A stretch of DNA of 64,000 nt from Antrihabitans stalactiti (lineage in GTDB: Bacteria; Actinomycetota; Actinomycetes; Mycobacteriales; Mycobacteriaceae). This document shows, one piece after another, positions 26,736 to 35,716 of the stretch. The stretch's first letter is position 1. Each line of letters starts with the position of its first letter. The notes under the pieces are model-generated. The model made no database searches. It worked only from the letters and a program-made list of their open reading frames with translations, and was not told where the DNA came from. The DNA lies in NCBI RefSeq assembly GCF_012932915.1, contig NZ_VCQU01000001.1, forward strand, positions 248,001 to 312,000, read 5' to 3'. The translations under genes were made by a program, and so were the position numbers.

Positions 26736-28868
26736 CTAGATCAGGCCGGCGAGAAGTTTCGCTGCTCGGGCAGCCCCGTCCGTGTCGACCGGGCGGTACG
26801 CGACATCGCGACCGATCTCCGCCGCGATCGCCTCGGCGAGGGAATCGGGCGAGATCTCGTCGAAATCCATCCGCCTGCCTGCCCCGTGCCGCCGCAAACG
26901 GTGCGCAACGTGGAAGTTCTGCTCGAAATGATGGCGCAGCGGAACGTAGATGAACGGTCGGGCAGATGCCGTCAGTTCCATGCAGGTGGTCAAACCGCCT
27001 TGCACGATGGCGAGGTCGCACGCAGCGAGGTGGCGATACAGCTGCGGCACGTAGGCGCGGACTTCCAAGCCTGGATGGCGCGGCAACGACGACGGGTCGA
27101 TGCGCGGCCCTGCGACGACGATCATGCGCAGGCCTGCAACTCGACGCGCCGCCTCGGGGTAGGCCGCAACCACGCGACGCAAGAGGTCCTCGCCCACGCC
27201 GGATCCGCCGACCGTCACAACGCAGACCTGCTCGTCGGGGTGGTAGCCGAGTTCGCCGCGCAGGGCCTCGCGATCGGCGAGTGGTTTCGGGTCGAAACCG
27301 GTGACGTACCCAGCGAAGTCGTAGTGCGCCTGCGTCCAGTCCTTGATCAGCGGCAGGTCGCGCCCGAAGCGCTCGTCGACGATGTCGTCCGGATCGCCGA
27401 CGAAGATCGCGCGGTCGCGCAGTCGTGGGAAACGAGCGATGTGATCGATCATCTCGGCGTTGTAATCTGCGGCGACCAAGGCTTCGCGCTCACCACCGTC
27501 CGAAAATGGCAGGTAGCCAACGAAGTCCGTCATCCAAGCGTAGGCGAACCGCTTCAGTTCGGGGTTCTCGTGCAGGAAGTGGTCGACGTCCCACGCCTCG
27601 TCGCCGATGACGAGGTCGTATTGCTCTTCGGTCACCACGTCGTGAAACACCATGAAGTTCGAGACCAGAATCTCGTCCATGTTGCGCAGCGCCTGGAAGC
27701 AATGCAGGTCGTGCTCGCCTGATTCGCTCTCGATGTGCGACGACTCGTTTGCCAGCCATCGGCTCGCCGGATGGACCCGCTCCCCAGCGTCGTCGAGCAT
27801 CTGGGTAACGGGATGTTGTGTCAGCCAATCGATTTGCACGTCCGGATGATGGTTACGGAGCTCGCGCGCGACGGCGAGGTCGCGCCGAGCGTGCCCGAGG
27901 CCGATAGGCGAGCTCAGGTAGAGGACCTTCTTACGCCGCTTGTCCCAACGACCCCAGGTCTTGATTCGCGGTGTGGTCGGGCGAATGCGGTCGACGAAGT
28001 CGCTGATCAGTAGGTTCACGCGCACCGGATCGCGTCCGAGTGGAATGTGGCCACCACCCTCGATCGCGACGAGGTCGCCGCCTGCGTCGGCGACGAGGCG
28101 CTTGCTGCGCTCGATCGGCACGACATGGTCGTCATCGCCGTGAATCACCAAGAGCGGACTGGCGATCCGTGCGCACCAGTCTTCCACTGTCGCTCTGCTC
28201 GGCCGCTCCGGCATGCTTTCGGCGACAAGAACCGCGCCCGTCGTCTCCAGGCCCCAGCCGACCGCGTCGTCGATCAGCTTCGTCGAATGCCGCTCCGTGA
28301 AGCACTGGCCGAAGAAGAACCAGAGGAAATCCTCGTAGTTGCTTTCCCAGTATTCGCGATTGTATTTCGCCCAGTGTTCCAGCGGGTCGGCCTGGTTCGC
28401 CGGTACGACGGATGGGTCGACGGTGGTCGGCGCCGGAGCCTCCAGGATTGCCACCTCGGTCTTGCCGCGCCCGATTGCCGGGCCGATGAGAATCGTTCCC
28501 AGCACCCGCGTTGGGTGCTCGGCTGCGAGTTCGAGGGCCCAGTTGCCCGCTCTCGACAGCCCGACCACAACGGCTTGCTCCGTCCCAGTGTCGTTCAAAA
28601 CGGCTAGGGCATAAGCGACTTGGGCGGCCTGGGCGTACGCATCGGCGTCGAGTGGGCGATCCGATTGCCCGTTGCCTGGTCCGTCGTAGGTGACGACGCG
28701 ATAGTGGCGCGCGAGGTAGGAGAGCTGCATCTTCCAGAAGCGCTTGTGAATGATCGTCCACGACGGCAAGAGGAGAATCGTCGGACCTCCCGAGCCATGG
28801 ATCTCGTAGTGAATTTTCACTCCGTTGTGCTCGACGAAGCCGTCGAAGTCTGCAGTTCTGGCCAGCAT
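26736..28868 (-). CDS. Alpha/beta-hydrolase - glycosyltransferase fusion
   Basis: 710 residues. The N-terminal alpha/beta hydrolase (about 10-295) has nucleophile S105 in GLSRAG (Ala at the usual last Gly of GxSxG), acid in HGDDDHVVP (245-247) and H274. After a short linker, residues about 313-710 form a GT-B glycosyltransferase of the MurG/UGT type (SSPIGLGHARRD; late acceptor/nucleotide segment VQGGLTTCMEL). GGAGG upstream fixes the ATG. Divergent from a TetR gene across two palindromes. The fusion suggests linked ester cleavage and sugar transfer on one molecule. Confidence 0.85.
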   Translation of the reverse strand: MLARTADFDGFVEHNGVKIHYEIHGSGGPTILLLPSWTIIHKRFWKMQLSYLARHYRVVTYDGPGNGQSDRPLDADAYAQAAQVAYALAVLNDTGTEQAVVVGLSRAGNWALELAAEHPTRVLGTILIGPAIGRGKTEVAILEAPAPTTVDPSVVPANQADPLEHWAKYNREYWESNYEDFLWFFFGQCFTERHSTKLIDDAVGWGLETTGAVLVAESMPERPSRATVEDWCARIASPLLVIHGDDDHVVPIERSKRLVADAGGDLVAIEGGGHIPLGRDPVRVNLLISDFVDRIRPTTPRIKTWGRWDKRRKKVLYLSSPIGLGHARRDLAVARELRNHHPDVQIDWLTQHPVTQMLDDAGERVHPASRWLANESSHIESESGEHDLHCFQALRNMDEILVSNFMVFHDVVTEEQYDLVIGDEAWDVDHFLHENPELKRFAYAWMTDFVGYLPFSDGGEREALVAADYNAEMIDHIARFPRLRDRAIFVGDPDDIVDERFGRDLPLIKDWTQAHYDFAGYVTGFDPKPLADREALRGELGYHPDEQVCVVTVGGSGVGEDLLRRVVAAYPEAARRVAGLRMIVVAGPRIDPSSLPRHPGLEVRAYVPQLYRHLAACDLAIVQGGLTTCMELTASARPFIYVPLRHHFEQNFHVAHRLRRHGAGRRMDFDEISPDSLAEAIAAEIGRDVAYRPVDTDGAARAAKLLAGLI

Positions 28869-28887
28869 GTGCGCCTCCGTCCGGATA

Positions 28888-28938
28888 TTCGGTCGATCGA
28901 CCGAAGTTATGCTAGATTATCATCGGTCGATCGACCGA
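28888..28938. promoter_or_regulatory. Double palindromic TetR operator
   Basis: Perfect palindromes TTCGGTCGATCGACCGAA (28888-28905) and TCGGTCGATCGACCGA (28923-28938), centres 34 bp apart. Between them TATGCTAGATTAT gives -10-like hexamers. They fill the 85-base gap between the divergent hydrolase-glycosyltransferase and TetR starts. Confidence 0.87.
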
Positions 28939-28953
28939 ACAAGGGAGATTCTG

Positions 28954-29541
28954 ATGAGTGGCGATACCCGGACCCGCTTACTTGAGGCCGCACGGTCCTG
29001 CCTGTTGGCCGATGGCTACGCCGCGTTGTCGACGCGCAAGGTCGCCGACATCGCGGGTGTGCCGCTGAGCCAAATCCACTATCACTTCGGCGGGAAACAG
29101 GGACTCGTGCTGTCGCTGCTCGATTACGAGAACCGCCGACGCGTCGACCGCCAACGCCAGCTGTACAGCGCCGATGCACCGCTGTGGAAACGCTACGAAC
29201 AGGCCTGTGACCTGCTCGAAGAAGACCTGTCATCGGGCTACGTCCGAGTGCTGCAGGAGATGATCGCGGCAGGCTGGTCCGACACCGACCTCGCAAACCA
29301 GGTGCTGGCAATGCTGCGGTCGTGGTTCGACGTTCTCCGCGATGTGGCCGACGAAGCGGAAACGCGATTCGGCTCGCTCGGCCCCTTCGCCGCAGCCGAT
29401 TTCGCGGGCCTCATCGGCCTGGCTTTCTTGGGCGGCGAAGCAGTAATTTTGTTGGGTGAACCGGAGTGGGGCCAGCAGGTCCGGGGGTGGTTGCGCAGTG
29501 TCGGCGAGCTCATTCGGCGCTTCGAAGAGTCCGCTGGTTAA
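28954..29541 (+). CDS. TetR-family repressor
   Basis: 195 residues; HTH (LADGYAALSTRKVADIAG then VPLSQIHYHFGGKQGLV) and an all-helical ligand domain. GGGAG six bases before the ATG at 28954. The palindromic pair just upstream is its likely binding site, so it should control itself and the divergent fusion gene. Confidence 0.92.
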   Translation: MSGDTRTRLLEAARSCLLADGYAALSTRKVADIAGVPLSQIHYHFGGKQGLVLSLLDYENRRRVDRQRQLYSADAPLWKRYEQACDLLEEDLSSGYVRVLQEMIAAGWSDTDLANQVLAMLRSWFDVLRDVADEAETRFGSLGPFAAADFAGLIGLAFLGGEAVILLGEPEWGQQVRGWLRSVGELIRRFEESAG

Positions 29542-29601
29542 CGCCAGTGCTGGCAAATGGGATCGGTAGGGGTAGGAACACCTGAGAGGCAGGATCGCAC
29601 G

Positions 29602-30126
29602 ATGTCGTACCAACCGTACCCAGGCGGATACACGCCCTATCCGAGCCAAGGCTTCGTCACCCCACAACCGAGCGGCGCCACCGCCATCACGTCGGCGGTC
29701 CTCGCGATTATCGGATCGATCGGTCAGCTCCTGGGCGGGGTCGGCTCGCTGATCGCCATCACAGCGTTCAAAGACCTCAGAGAGTTCGACGACCTCCCAG
29801 GCTGGACGACTTCCTACTTCCTGGTCGCCGGAGTCGTCAGCCTCGTTGCAGGCGTCTCCTTGCTGACCGGTGCAATCATGCTGTTGACCAGGAAGATCAG
29901 CGGCCGCATCTGGATCGGACTCGGCTGCGTCATCGTCCTCGTCTTCGGCATCGCCGGCTTCGTGGCAGGCCAGGCGATCGAGAATTCCGTCAAGTCCTCT
30001 TCCAACATGCCCGCAGGGACCGACTTCGGCTTCGTCGGCTTGGTGTTCCTCATCTTCCCCATCGCCACCCTCATCCTTGCCTGGCTACCCGCGACGGCAA
30101 AGTACTGCGCCGCCCCGCGCCCCTAG
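29602..30126 (+). CDS. Membrane protein with Tyr/Pro-rich N-terminus
   Basis: 174 residues: disordered N-terminus (MSYQPYPGGYTPYPSQGF) then four membrane segments. No catalytic motif. Such short-tailed four-span proteins are common in actinobacteria and uncharacterised. Followed by the second intergenic hairpin repeat. Confidence 0.75.
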   Translation: MSYQPYPGGYTPYPSQGFVTPQPSGATAITSAVLAIIGSIGQLLGGVGSLIAITAFKDLREFDDLPGWTTSYFLVAGVVSLVAGVSLLTGAIMLLTRKISGRIWIGLGCVIVLVFGIAGFVAGQAIENSVKSSSNMPAGTDFGFVGLVFLIFPIATLILAWLPATAKYCAAPRP

Positions 30127-30144
30127 CACCCGCAACCCCACCCT

Positions 30145-30186
30145 CGTGAGTCTTTTCGGAGTCCAGGGACTCCGAAAAGACTCACG
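30145..30186. repeat. Intergenic hairpin repeat, copy 2
   Basis: Perfect 19-bp inverted repeat (CGTGAGTCTTTTCGGAGTC) around loop CAGG. It differs from copy 1 (13464-13505) in the stem by A-T to C-G, with both arms changed, plus the loop; the flank ACCCTCGTGAG is shared. Between two same-strand genes. Confidence 0.85.
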
Positions 30187-30213
30187 ACCATGGCGGCGGG
30201 ATAGGCTCGACCT

Positions 30214-30747
30214 ATGGCCAGAAACGATGCACGACACCTTTTCAGCAACGGCCGTGATGCCCGGGTAACAGTTTTCGAGGACGGGCGAGTCAAGGTGTGG
30301 TCTACCGCGCATCTGTGGGAAGTCGGAAACCTCGATCGGCACACGGCGCTCGGGCAGTTCGTCGAGCTGCACCCCGGTCGGCCGGTCCACGCGACGGGCG
30401 GGACCGAGAAGGCGACCGTCATCCCGATCGATCCGAACCTCGGCACCGAGGTGGCAGGCACGGTCGGCATGAGCAACGGCAGCTTCGTCTACTTCCTGCA
30501 CAGCGGAAGTGTGGTGGTAGGCAACGACACTCGTGACATCGCCCGGACCTTCAATGCCTCACGCGAAGAGACCGGCGGCTCGGTGATGGTGACCTTCGCG
30601 TCATCGATGAAGCCCCGCACACTCCGCGAATTCGATCACTTCGTCGAGGTCCCGGAACTGCGCAAGCCGGTTGCCAACCGCCTTTACGCCGGCGAGCAGG
30701 AGATTCACGACGGGAAGGTCATCGACGGCGTCCGTCGAGGTAGCTGA
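30214..30747 (+). CDS. Hypothetical protein
   Basis: 177 residues, no signal peptide or membrane span, no family recognised. Rich in short beta-prone stretches (GSFVYFLHSGSVVVGNDT; RVTVFEDGRVKVWST). The stop directly abuts the stop of the convergent SGNH hydrolase with no base between. Confidence 0.6.
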   Translation: MARNDARHLFSNGRDARVTVFEDGRVKVWSTAHLWEVGNLDRHTALGQFVELHPGRPVHATGGTEKATVIPIDPNLGTEVAGTVGMSNGSFVYFLHSGSVVVGNDTRDIARTFNASREETGGSVMVTFASSMKPRTLREFDHFVEVPELRKPVANRLYAGEQEIHDGKVIDGVRRGS

Positions 30748-31407
30748 TTACACCAGCACCATCGGCGTGTGTTTGAGATCGTGCAGCCGCACAACGACGA
30801 TCGGTAGCACGGCATCATGAATTACCGCATGACCGAGGCTGTTCATGTGGAGACCATCCTCGTCGAACAACGACGACGGGTCAGGAAATTGCGAAGCTAA
30901 TTCTGCCGCAATGTCGACATAAGTGAATCCGTTGGCAGCGGCATAGTCTTTGACAATTCCGTCGTAGCGCGCGCGTTCGTCATTGGTATAACACGCTCGT
31001 TCTTTGCCGAAATCGAAGGTCCGCGACTCGTCGACCGGCGGCATCCCGACGAAGATCGGGGCGAAGTCCGCCGCACGACAGCTGGACCCGATCCGCTCGA
31101 CCGCCTGCGCGAATTCTCTTGGCGGAACCACCAATCCGGACGCCAGCCGACGAGATTCGCTCATCCCGAGCATGAACAAGCCGACCTTCGCGGGATTGTT
31201 CCCGCCATACGTCCGAGCATTCAATGGCAATTCGTCGGCGATTTCGACGACCGTTCGCAACGGCGCGGCCAAATTCACGACCGACGCAAATTGACGGCGA
31301 TCGGCAGCACACATGATCGACATTTTCAGCCGGTCCGCCCAACCACCGGATTCGCCTCCCCACAAACCGTAGGCAGTGCTGCTTCCATCAACAAGAATTC
31401 GTGCCAT
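30748..31407 (-). CDS. SGNH/GDSL-type hydrolase
   Basis: 219 residues. Block I is VDGSSTAYGLWG (nucleophile S9), and the final block holds D-x-x-H (DGLHMNSLGH). Such enzymes cleave esters or O-acetyl groups. No signal peptide, so it is likely cytosolic. Codon and base composition look slightly more AT-rich than neighbours (many AAT, ATT codons). Substrate unknown. Confidence 0.82.
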   Translation of the reverse strand: MARILVDGSSTAYGLWGGESGGWADRLKMSIMCAADRRQFASVVNLAAPLRTVVEIADELPLNARTYGGNNPAKVGLFMLGMSESRRLASGLVVPPREFAQAVERIGSSCRAADFAPIFVGMPPVDESRTFDFGKERACYTNDERARYDGIVKDYAAANGFTYVDIAAELASQFPDPSSLFDEDGLHMNSLGHAVIHDAVLPIVVVRLHDLKHTPMVLV

Positions 31408-31621
31408 CTACCATTCTTTGCGACGAGTATTTCGAGCCGACCGCTCGGAGGTCTGCGTGGTCCGGCGCCGTTGCCCACGCATACGTCTACAGGACGCCGG
31501 AAAGAAGTTCAATCCGATCCGGCGTGGCGACCGACACCAGTAGCTGAGCGAGGCAATTCCCGACGCCGATAGGGCTGTCATGTTTCAATGCAGTACCACT
31601 TCGCGAGCCATTGGAGGGTCG

Positions 31622-33148
31622 ATGTCGACTTTGTCGCGCCGCCAGTTCCTGCAGCGAGGTGGTGGGTTGATCGGCGGAGCGGCGGCGTTCGCTGCGCTCT
31701 CCCCCGCAGCCAGGATGGCACTCGCCGAACCGGCGCCATCGGGGTCGCGCTTGAACGACATCGAGCACGTCGTGATCTTCATGCAGGAAAACCGATCGTT
31801 CGACCACTACTTCGGAACACTCTCCGGCGTAATAGGTTTCGACGATCCGAACGTTCCGCGCGACCCGAATACCGGGCGGTCCGCGTTCGAGCAGTTCGAC
31901 CCTTTCGCACCCGACGGTGCCGGCGGGATCCTGCTGCCGTGGCGACTCGGCGTGCGATCGTCGTCCGCGCAAAATCTCACGGACGTCGATCACTCGTGGC
32001 AGACGCAGCACAGCTCTGTTGCCAATGGCGCGAACAATAATTTCGTCTTCAGCCACATTCCGGTCGACGTCGGTTCGGCGGCAATCGGCAGCCATCCGGA
32101 CGCTGTCCGCAACGGCGGCGCCCGAGTGATGAGTTACTTCACCCGCGACGACCTGCCGTTCCACTACGGGCTCGCAGACGCCTTCACGATTTGCGATCGC
32201 TATTTCTGCTCGGTCATCGGTCCGACGAATCCGAACCGGCTTTATCTGATGTCCGCCACGATCGACCCCGAGGGCACACACGGCGGACCGGACGTCGCGA
32301 ACCTCCGAGATGGATTCACGTGGACGACCTACCCTGAACGCCTGCAGGCCGCCGGGGTCGATTGGTATTTGTATCGCGAGCGCGACGATTTCGGCGACAA
32401 CATGCTCGACAAGTTCGTCGCGTATCAAGACGAGCGGTCCGAGCTGTTCCGGCGTGGTCGGTCCACGATTCCCGACGGCCAGTTGCCTGCCCAGCTGCGT
32501 CGCGATGTCGAGAGCGGCAACCTCGCGCAGGTGTCCTGGATCTGCGGACCGCAGTGGACCACCGAGCATGCCGCGGAGCTACCGGCGGGCGGGGCGTTGT
32601 ACACGCAGCAGATCCTCGAGGCACTGACCTCGAATCCCGCGGTGTGGCGCAAGACGTTGCTGATTCTCACCTATGACGAGAACGGCGGCTTCTTCGATCA
32701 CGTTCCGCCACCGATGGCACCCCCCGGTACGCAAGGTGAATACCTGAGCGACCTCGCATTGGTGACGAGACCCGAAGCGACTGGACTGGCTGGTCCGATC
32801 GGGTTGGGTCCACGGGTGCCGACGTTGCTGATTTCGCCGTTCACCCGCGGCGGCTACGTGTGTAGCGAAACTTTCGACCACACATCCATCTTGCGTTTCC
32901 TCGAAACGCGATTCGGCGTCGAAGTACCGAATCTCACCGCCTGGCGCCGCCAGACCTGCGGTGACTTGACCGGCGCACTCAACCTTGCCGGTGGCGTTAA
33001 CCTGTCGATCCCCCAGTTACCGGACACTGCGCCCTTGCTACAGGAAGCTCACGCACAGTCGGGGCTGCCTGCTCCACAGGTTCCGATCGAGCAGATCATG
33101 CCGCGCCAGGAGAGTGGCACACGCCGACGGCCGAGCGGGCTCGTCTGA
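31622..33148 (+). CDS. Secreted phosphoesterase (phospholipase C / acid phosphatase family)
   Basis: 508 residues with a twin-arginine leader (SRRQFLQRGGGLIGG) and the phosphoesterase-family signature IFMQENRSFDHYFGT (E56, N57), followed by conserved stretches such as YDENGGFFDH. Mycobacterial PlcA-C belong here, but this one is closer to the shorter acid-phosphatase type. Likely acts on phospholipids or phosphate esters outside the cell. GGAGG four bases before the ATG. The 214 bases upstream show no other gene. Confidence 0.88.
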   Translation: MSTLSRRQFLQRGGGLIGGAAAFAALSPAARMALAEPAPSGSRLNDIEHVVIFMQENRSFDHYFGTLSGVIGFDDPNVPRDPNTGRSAFEQFDPFAPDGAGGILLPWRLGVRSSSAQNLTDVDHSWQTQHSSVANGANNNFVFSHIPVDVGSAAIGSHPDAVRNGGARVMSYFTRDDLPFHYGLADAFTICDRYFCSVIGPTNPNRLYLMSATIDPEGTHGGPDVANLRDGFTWTTYPERLQAAGVDWYLYRERDDFGDNMLDKFVAYQDERSELFRRGRSTIPDGQLPAQLRRDVESGNLAQVSWICGPQWTTEHAAELPAGGALYTQQILEALTSNPAVWRKTLLILTYDENGGFFDHVPPPMAPPGTQGEYLSDLALVTRPEATGLAGPIGLGPRVPTLLISPFTRGGYVCSETFDHTSILRFLETRFGVEVPNLTAWRRQTCGDLTGALNLAGGVNLSIPQLPDTAPLLQEAHAQSGLPAPQVPIEQIMPRQESGTRRRPSGLV

Positions 33149-33176
33149 GCCGATAGCCCGACCGCGTCGCGGACGC

Positions 33177-33428
33177 CTAGTTGTGGTGCTCGACGTGGTG
33201 ATCGTCGCGACGGTCACGGTTGCGACGGCGCTCACGGTCACGGTCGTCGTTGTCGTGATTCGACGGGCAGATGTCGTACCACTGGCTGTAGACGAAGCAC
33301 CCCGAGCCCTGCGACAGGTCCGTGCCCGTGTTGCTCGGCGCCGCGTTGGCAACCGGTGCAGACAGCAGTCCACCGCCGATACCCGCCGCGATCACCAGCG
33401 ACATTCCGAACTTCTTCATTCCGCGCAT
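33177..33428 (-). CDS. Small secreted protein with Asp/Arg/His-rich tail
   Basis: 83 residues: signal peptide (KKFGMSLVIAAGIGGGLLSA, cleaved near ANA), a short mature part with two Cys (CFVYSQWYDIC) and a tail of alternating acidic, Arg and His residues (NDDRDRERRRNRDRRDDHH). AAGGA before the ATG at 33428. The tail DNA is itself repetitive (CGGTCACGG units). Metal binding by the His/Asp tail is a guess. Confidence 0.72.
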   Translation of the reverse strand: MRGMKKFGMSLVIAAGIGGGLLSAPVANAAPSNTGTDLSQGSGCFVYSQWYDICPSNHDNDDRDRERRRNRDRRDDHHVEHHN

Positions 33429-33537
33429 CTGAATTTCCTTTCCAGGGTTGGTTTTTCGTTCTGAAACCATTTTTGGACCTGGAAAGGAATCCGTCCGTCA
33501 CGGCGCCGACTCACCAAGTGTGTCCGCGCCGACACTT

Positions 33538-33762
33538 CTACAGCTGTAGATCACCCGGCTCGACGCGGAAGCCGATTTTCACGGTGACCTGGGTATGCGA
33601 GATCGCACCGTCGACGATGTGACCGCGCGTCTCGACCACCTCGAACCATTCGAGGTTGCGGACCGTCTCGGCCGCACGGGCGACGGCGTTGGCAACAGCC
33701 GCATCGCTTCCCTCGGTGGATGAACCGACAACTTCGATGACGCGGTACACGTGATTACTCAT
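33538..33762 (-). CDS. Dodecin (flavin-storage protein)
   Basis: 74 residues, the full length of bacterial dodecins. The motif [19 protein letters not shown] and the [12 protein letters not shown] strand are typical; dodecins form hollow 12-mers that bind flavins (FMN in actinobacteria) in pairs around Trp. W39-type residue is present. Divergent from the oxidative operon that uses an FAD monooxygenase, which may be more than chance. Confidence 0.92.
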   Translation of the reverse strand: MSNHVYRVIEVVGSSTEGSDAAVANAVARAAETVRNLEWFEVVETRGHIVDGAISHTQVTVKIGFRVEPGDLQL

Positions 33763-33807
33763 GGTGCGATTGTTGCACCGTAGCGCCCGTTTTTATGATC
33801 GTCGCTC

Positions 33808-33833
33808 AATGTGCCATTGACAACTGGCACATT
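33808..33833. promoter_or_regulatory. Palindromic operator around TTGACA
   Basis: AATGTGCCA and TGGCACATT are perfect 9-bp arms around TTGACAAC, which contains a consensus -35 (33817-33822). CATGCT at 33841-33846 could be the -10, placing transcription start near the in-frame ATG at 33854. A repressor here would block the -35 of the esterase-SDR-diiron-BVMO operon. Confidence 0.68.
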
Positions 33834-33841
33834 GTCGGTGC

Positions 33842-34861
33842 ATGCTCATTCGTATGACGAGATCCGGGTCAACGGAGACCCTACCGAGGATCGACGACGT
33901 TCCAGCTGTTCCGACGTCGGCATCCCTTCTTTCGCAAATCGCCTTAGCAACAACACGATTGGGATTGCGCCCGATCAACGTGGCGCTACCGGCAAACCGA
34001 GCAGGCGTCTGGGCCGGACGACAGATCGTGTCGACCTTCATGACCGCGCTCGGACCGCCATTGCCGGGAACCAAGGTCACAAAGGTGCGTACCGACCAGG
34101 TTGTCGGCGAGTGGGTTCGTGCCCCTGGGGTAAGCGCGGGACGCGCTGCCATGTACTACATCCACGGCAGCGGATATGTGATCTGTTCTGCACGGACCCA
34201 TCGCGGCCTTGCCTCACGATTGTCGGCCGCGACCGGATTACCCGTGTTCGTTTCGGACTACCGCCTGGCGCCCGAACATCGGTTCCCCGCCGCCGCTGAC
34301 GACGTCGCTGCCGGGTATCGCTGGCTGCTCGACGCGGGCTACGCCGCGTCGGACATCGTGATCGGCGGCGATTCCGCCGGTGGCCATCTCGCGTTGGATC
34401 TACTCCTCGAGAACGCCCGGACCGGCGCAGCACAGCCCGCCGCGGTCGCCATGTTCTCACCGCTGGTCGATCTCACCTTCGGGACCGCTGCCGTTCAGGA
34501 GCGTCGACGCAAGGACCCCATGATCAGCGCCCGTGCGGCCCGAACGCTGCTGAGCCACTACACCTTCGGCCAACGCGACGATCATCCGCGGCTGCAACTG
34601 ACTATCCCGCGCGGCATTTCGCTGCCGCCGATCTTCGTCCAAGCCGGCGGTGCCGAGATGCTCAGTGCTGACGCTCGGCAACTGCAACGAATGCTCCGAG
34701 CGGCGGGCAGCGACTGCGAGCTAGAGATCTGGCCCGGGCAGATGCACGTGTTTCAAGCACTCCCCCTTCTCATCCCCGAAGCGTCGCAAGCCCTGCGCCG
34801 GACCGCGGCATTCCTCACCAATGCACTTGCAACGAGCACATCAATCCAGGAAGTGAGCTGA
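33842..34861 (+). CDS. HSL-family esterase/lipase
   Basis: 339 residues of the hormone-sensitive-lipase family: oxyanion motif YIHGSGYV (HGGG variant), DYRLAPEHRFPAA and nucleophile S178 in GDSAGG. LipR-like esterases of mycobacteria look the same. Start could be the ATG at 33842 or the one at 33854, which fits a leaderless promoter. First gene of a five-gene operon; it would hydrolyse the ester made by the Baeyer-Villiger enzyme three genes on (inferred). Confidence 0.9.
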   Translation: MLIRMTRSGSTETLPRIDDVPAVPTSASLLSQIALATTRLGLRPINVALPANRAGVWAGRQIVSTFMTALGPPLPGTKVTKVRTDQVVGEWVRAPGVSAGRAAMYYIHGSGYVICSARTHRGLASRLSAATGLPVFVSDYRLAPEHRFPAAADDVAAGYRWLLDAGYAASDIVIGGDSAGGHLALDLLLENARTGAAQPAAVAMFSPLVDLTFGTAAVQERRRKDPMISARAARTLLSHYTFGQRDDHPRLQLTIPRGISLPPIFVQAGGAEMLSADARQLQRMLRAAGSDCELEIWPGQMHVFQALPLLIPEASQALRRTAAFLTNALATSTSIQEVS

Positions 34862-34863
34862 CC

Positions 34864-35715
34864 ATGTTCGGACTTGGCTCGAACAACGGTCCGTCGCGAA
34901 ACGCCAAGGCGGTCGTCACCGGAGCCGGAAGCGGCATCGGACGTGCCTTCGCACTCGAACTTGCAGCCCGTGGCGGCGAAGTCATCTGCGCCGACATCGA
35001 TCTCGAACGCGCGGAAGAAACCGTGCGCATGATCGAGAAGGCCCACGGCCGCCCTGCGCACGCATACTTCTGTGACGTCTCCAACCGAGACGACATGGAG
35101 AACCTTGCCCTGCATGCCGAGATGACCTTCGCCGGTTCGGTGTCGTTGGTGATCAACAACGCAGGCGTCGGAATCGGCGGCAAGCCGGTCGGCGACATCG
35201 GCCTCGACGACTGGCAATGGGCACTCGGCATCAACCTCTGGGGCGTCGTACACGGCTGCGAACTCTTCGCACCGCAGCTGCGCAAGGCCGGCCGCGGCGG
35301 CATCATCAACGTCGCCTCCGCCGCAGGCTTCGCGGCCGCGCCGCTGATGGGTCCGTACAACGTGTCGAAGGCCGCCGTGATGTCGCTGTCGGAGACGATG
35401 GCCGCCGAGCTGCACGGGAGCGGCGTCAAGGTGACGGTGTTGTGCCCGACGTTCGTCAAGACCAACGTCGCTCGCGACGGACGGATCACCGCACAGTCGT
35501 CGCAACTCGCGGACCGGCTGATGCGCTGGACCGGCTTCTCCCCCGAACGCGTCGCACGAACCACGTTGGACGCCAACGACAAGGGCCGCCTCTACGTCCT
35601 TCCACAAGTGGACGCGAACGTGGTCTGGCACCTCAAGCGCCACTTGCCCGCGCAGTACACGTACGCGCTCGGCTTACTGAATCAGGTTGTTCCCCAAGAG
35701 AAGACAGGAGTCTGA
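34864..35715 (+). CDS. Short-chain dehydrogenase/reductase
   Basis: 283 residues: TGAGSGIGRAFA cofactor site, NNAGVGIGG, SAAGFAAAPLMGPYNVSKAA with catalytic Tyr-x3-Lys. Two bases after the esterase. Within the operon it would oxidise a secondary alcohol to the ketone used by the monooxygenase; the role is inferred from context. Confidence 0.92.
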   Translation: MFGLGSNNGPSRNAKAVVTGAGSGIGRAFALELAARGGEVICADIDLERAEETVRMIEKAHGRPAHAYFCDVSNRDDMENLALHAEMTFAGSVSLVINNAGVGIGGKPVGDIGLDDWQWALGINLWGVVHGCELFAPQLRKAGRGGIINVASAAGFAAAPLMGPYNVSKAAVMSLSETMAAELHGSGVKVTVLCPTFVKTNVARDGRITAQSSQLADRLMRWTGFSPERVARTTLDANDKGRLYVLPQVDANVVWHLKRHLPAQYTYALGLLNQVVPQEKTGV

Positions 35716-35716
35716 C

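Noticed and set aside
31487-32569. 360-codon frame antisense to the phosphoesterase
   Set aside because: Plus-strand gene has a Tat leader and family motifs; no support for the antisense frame.
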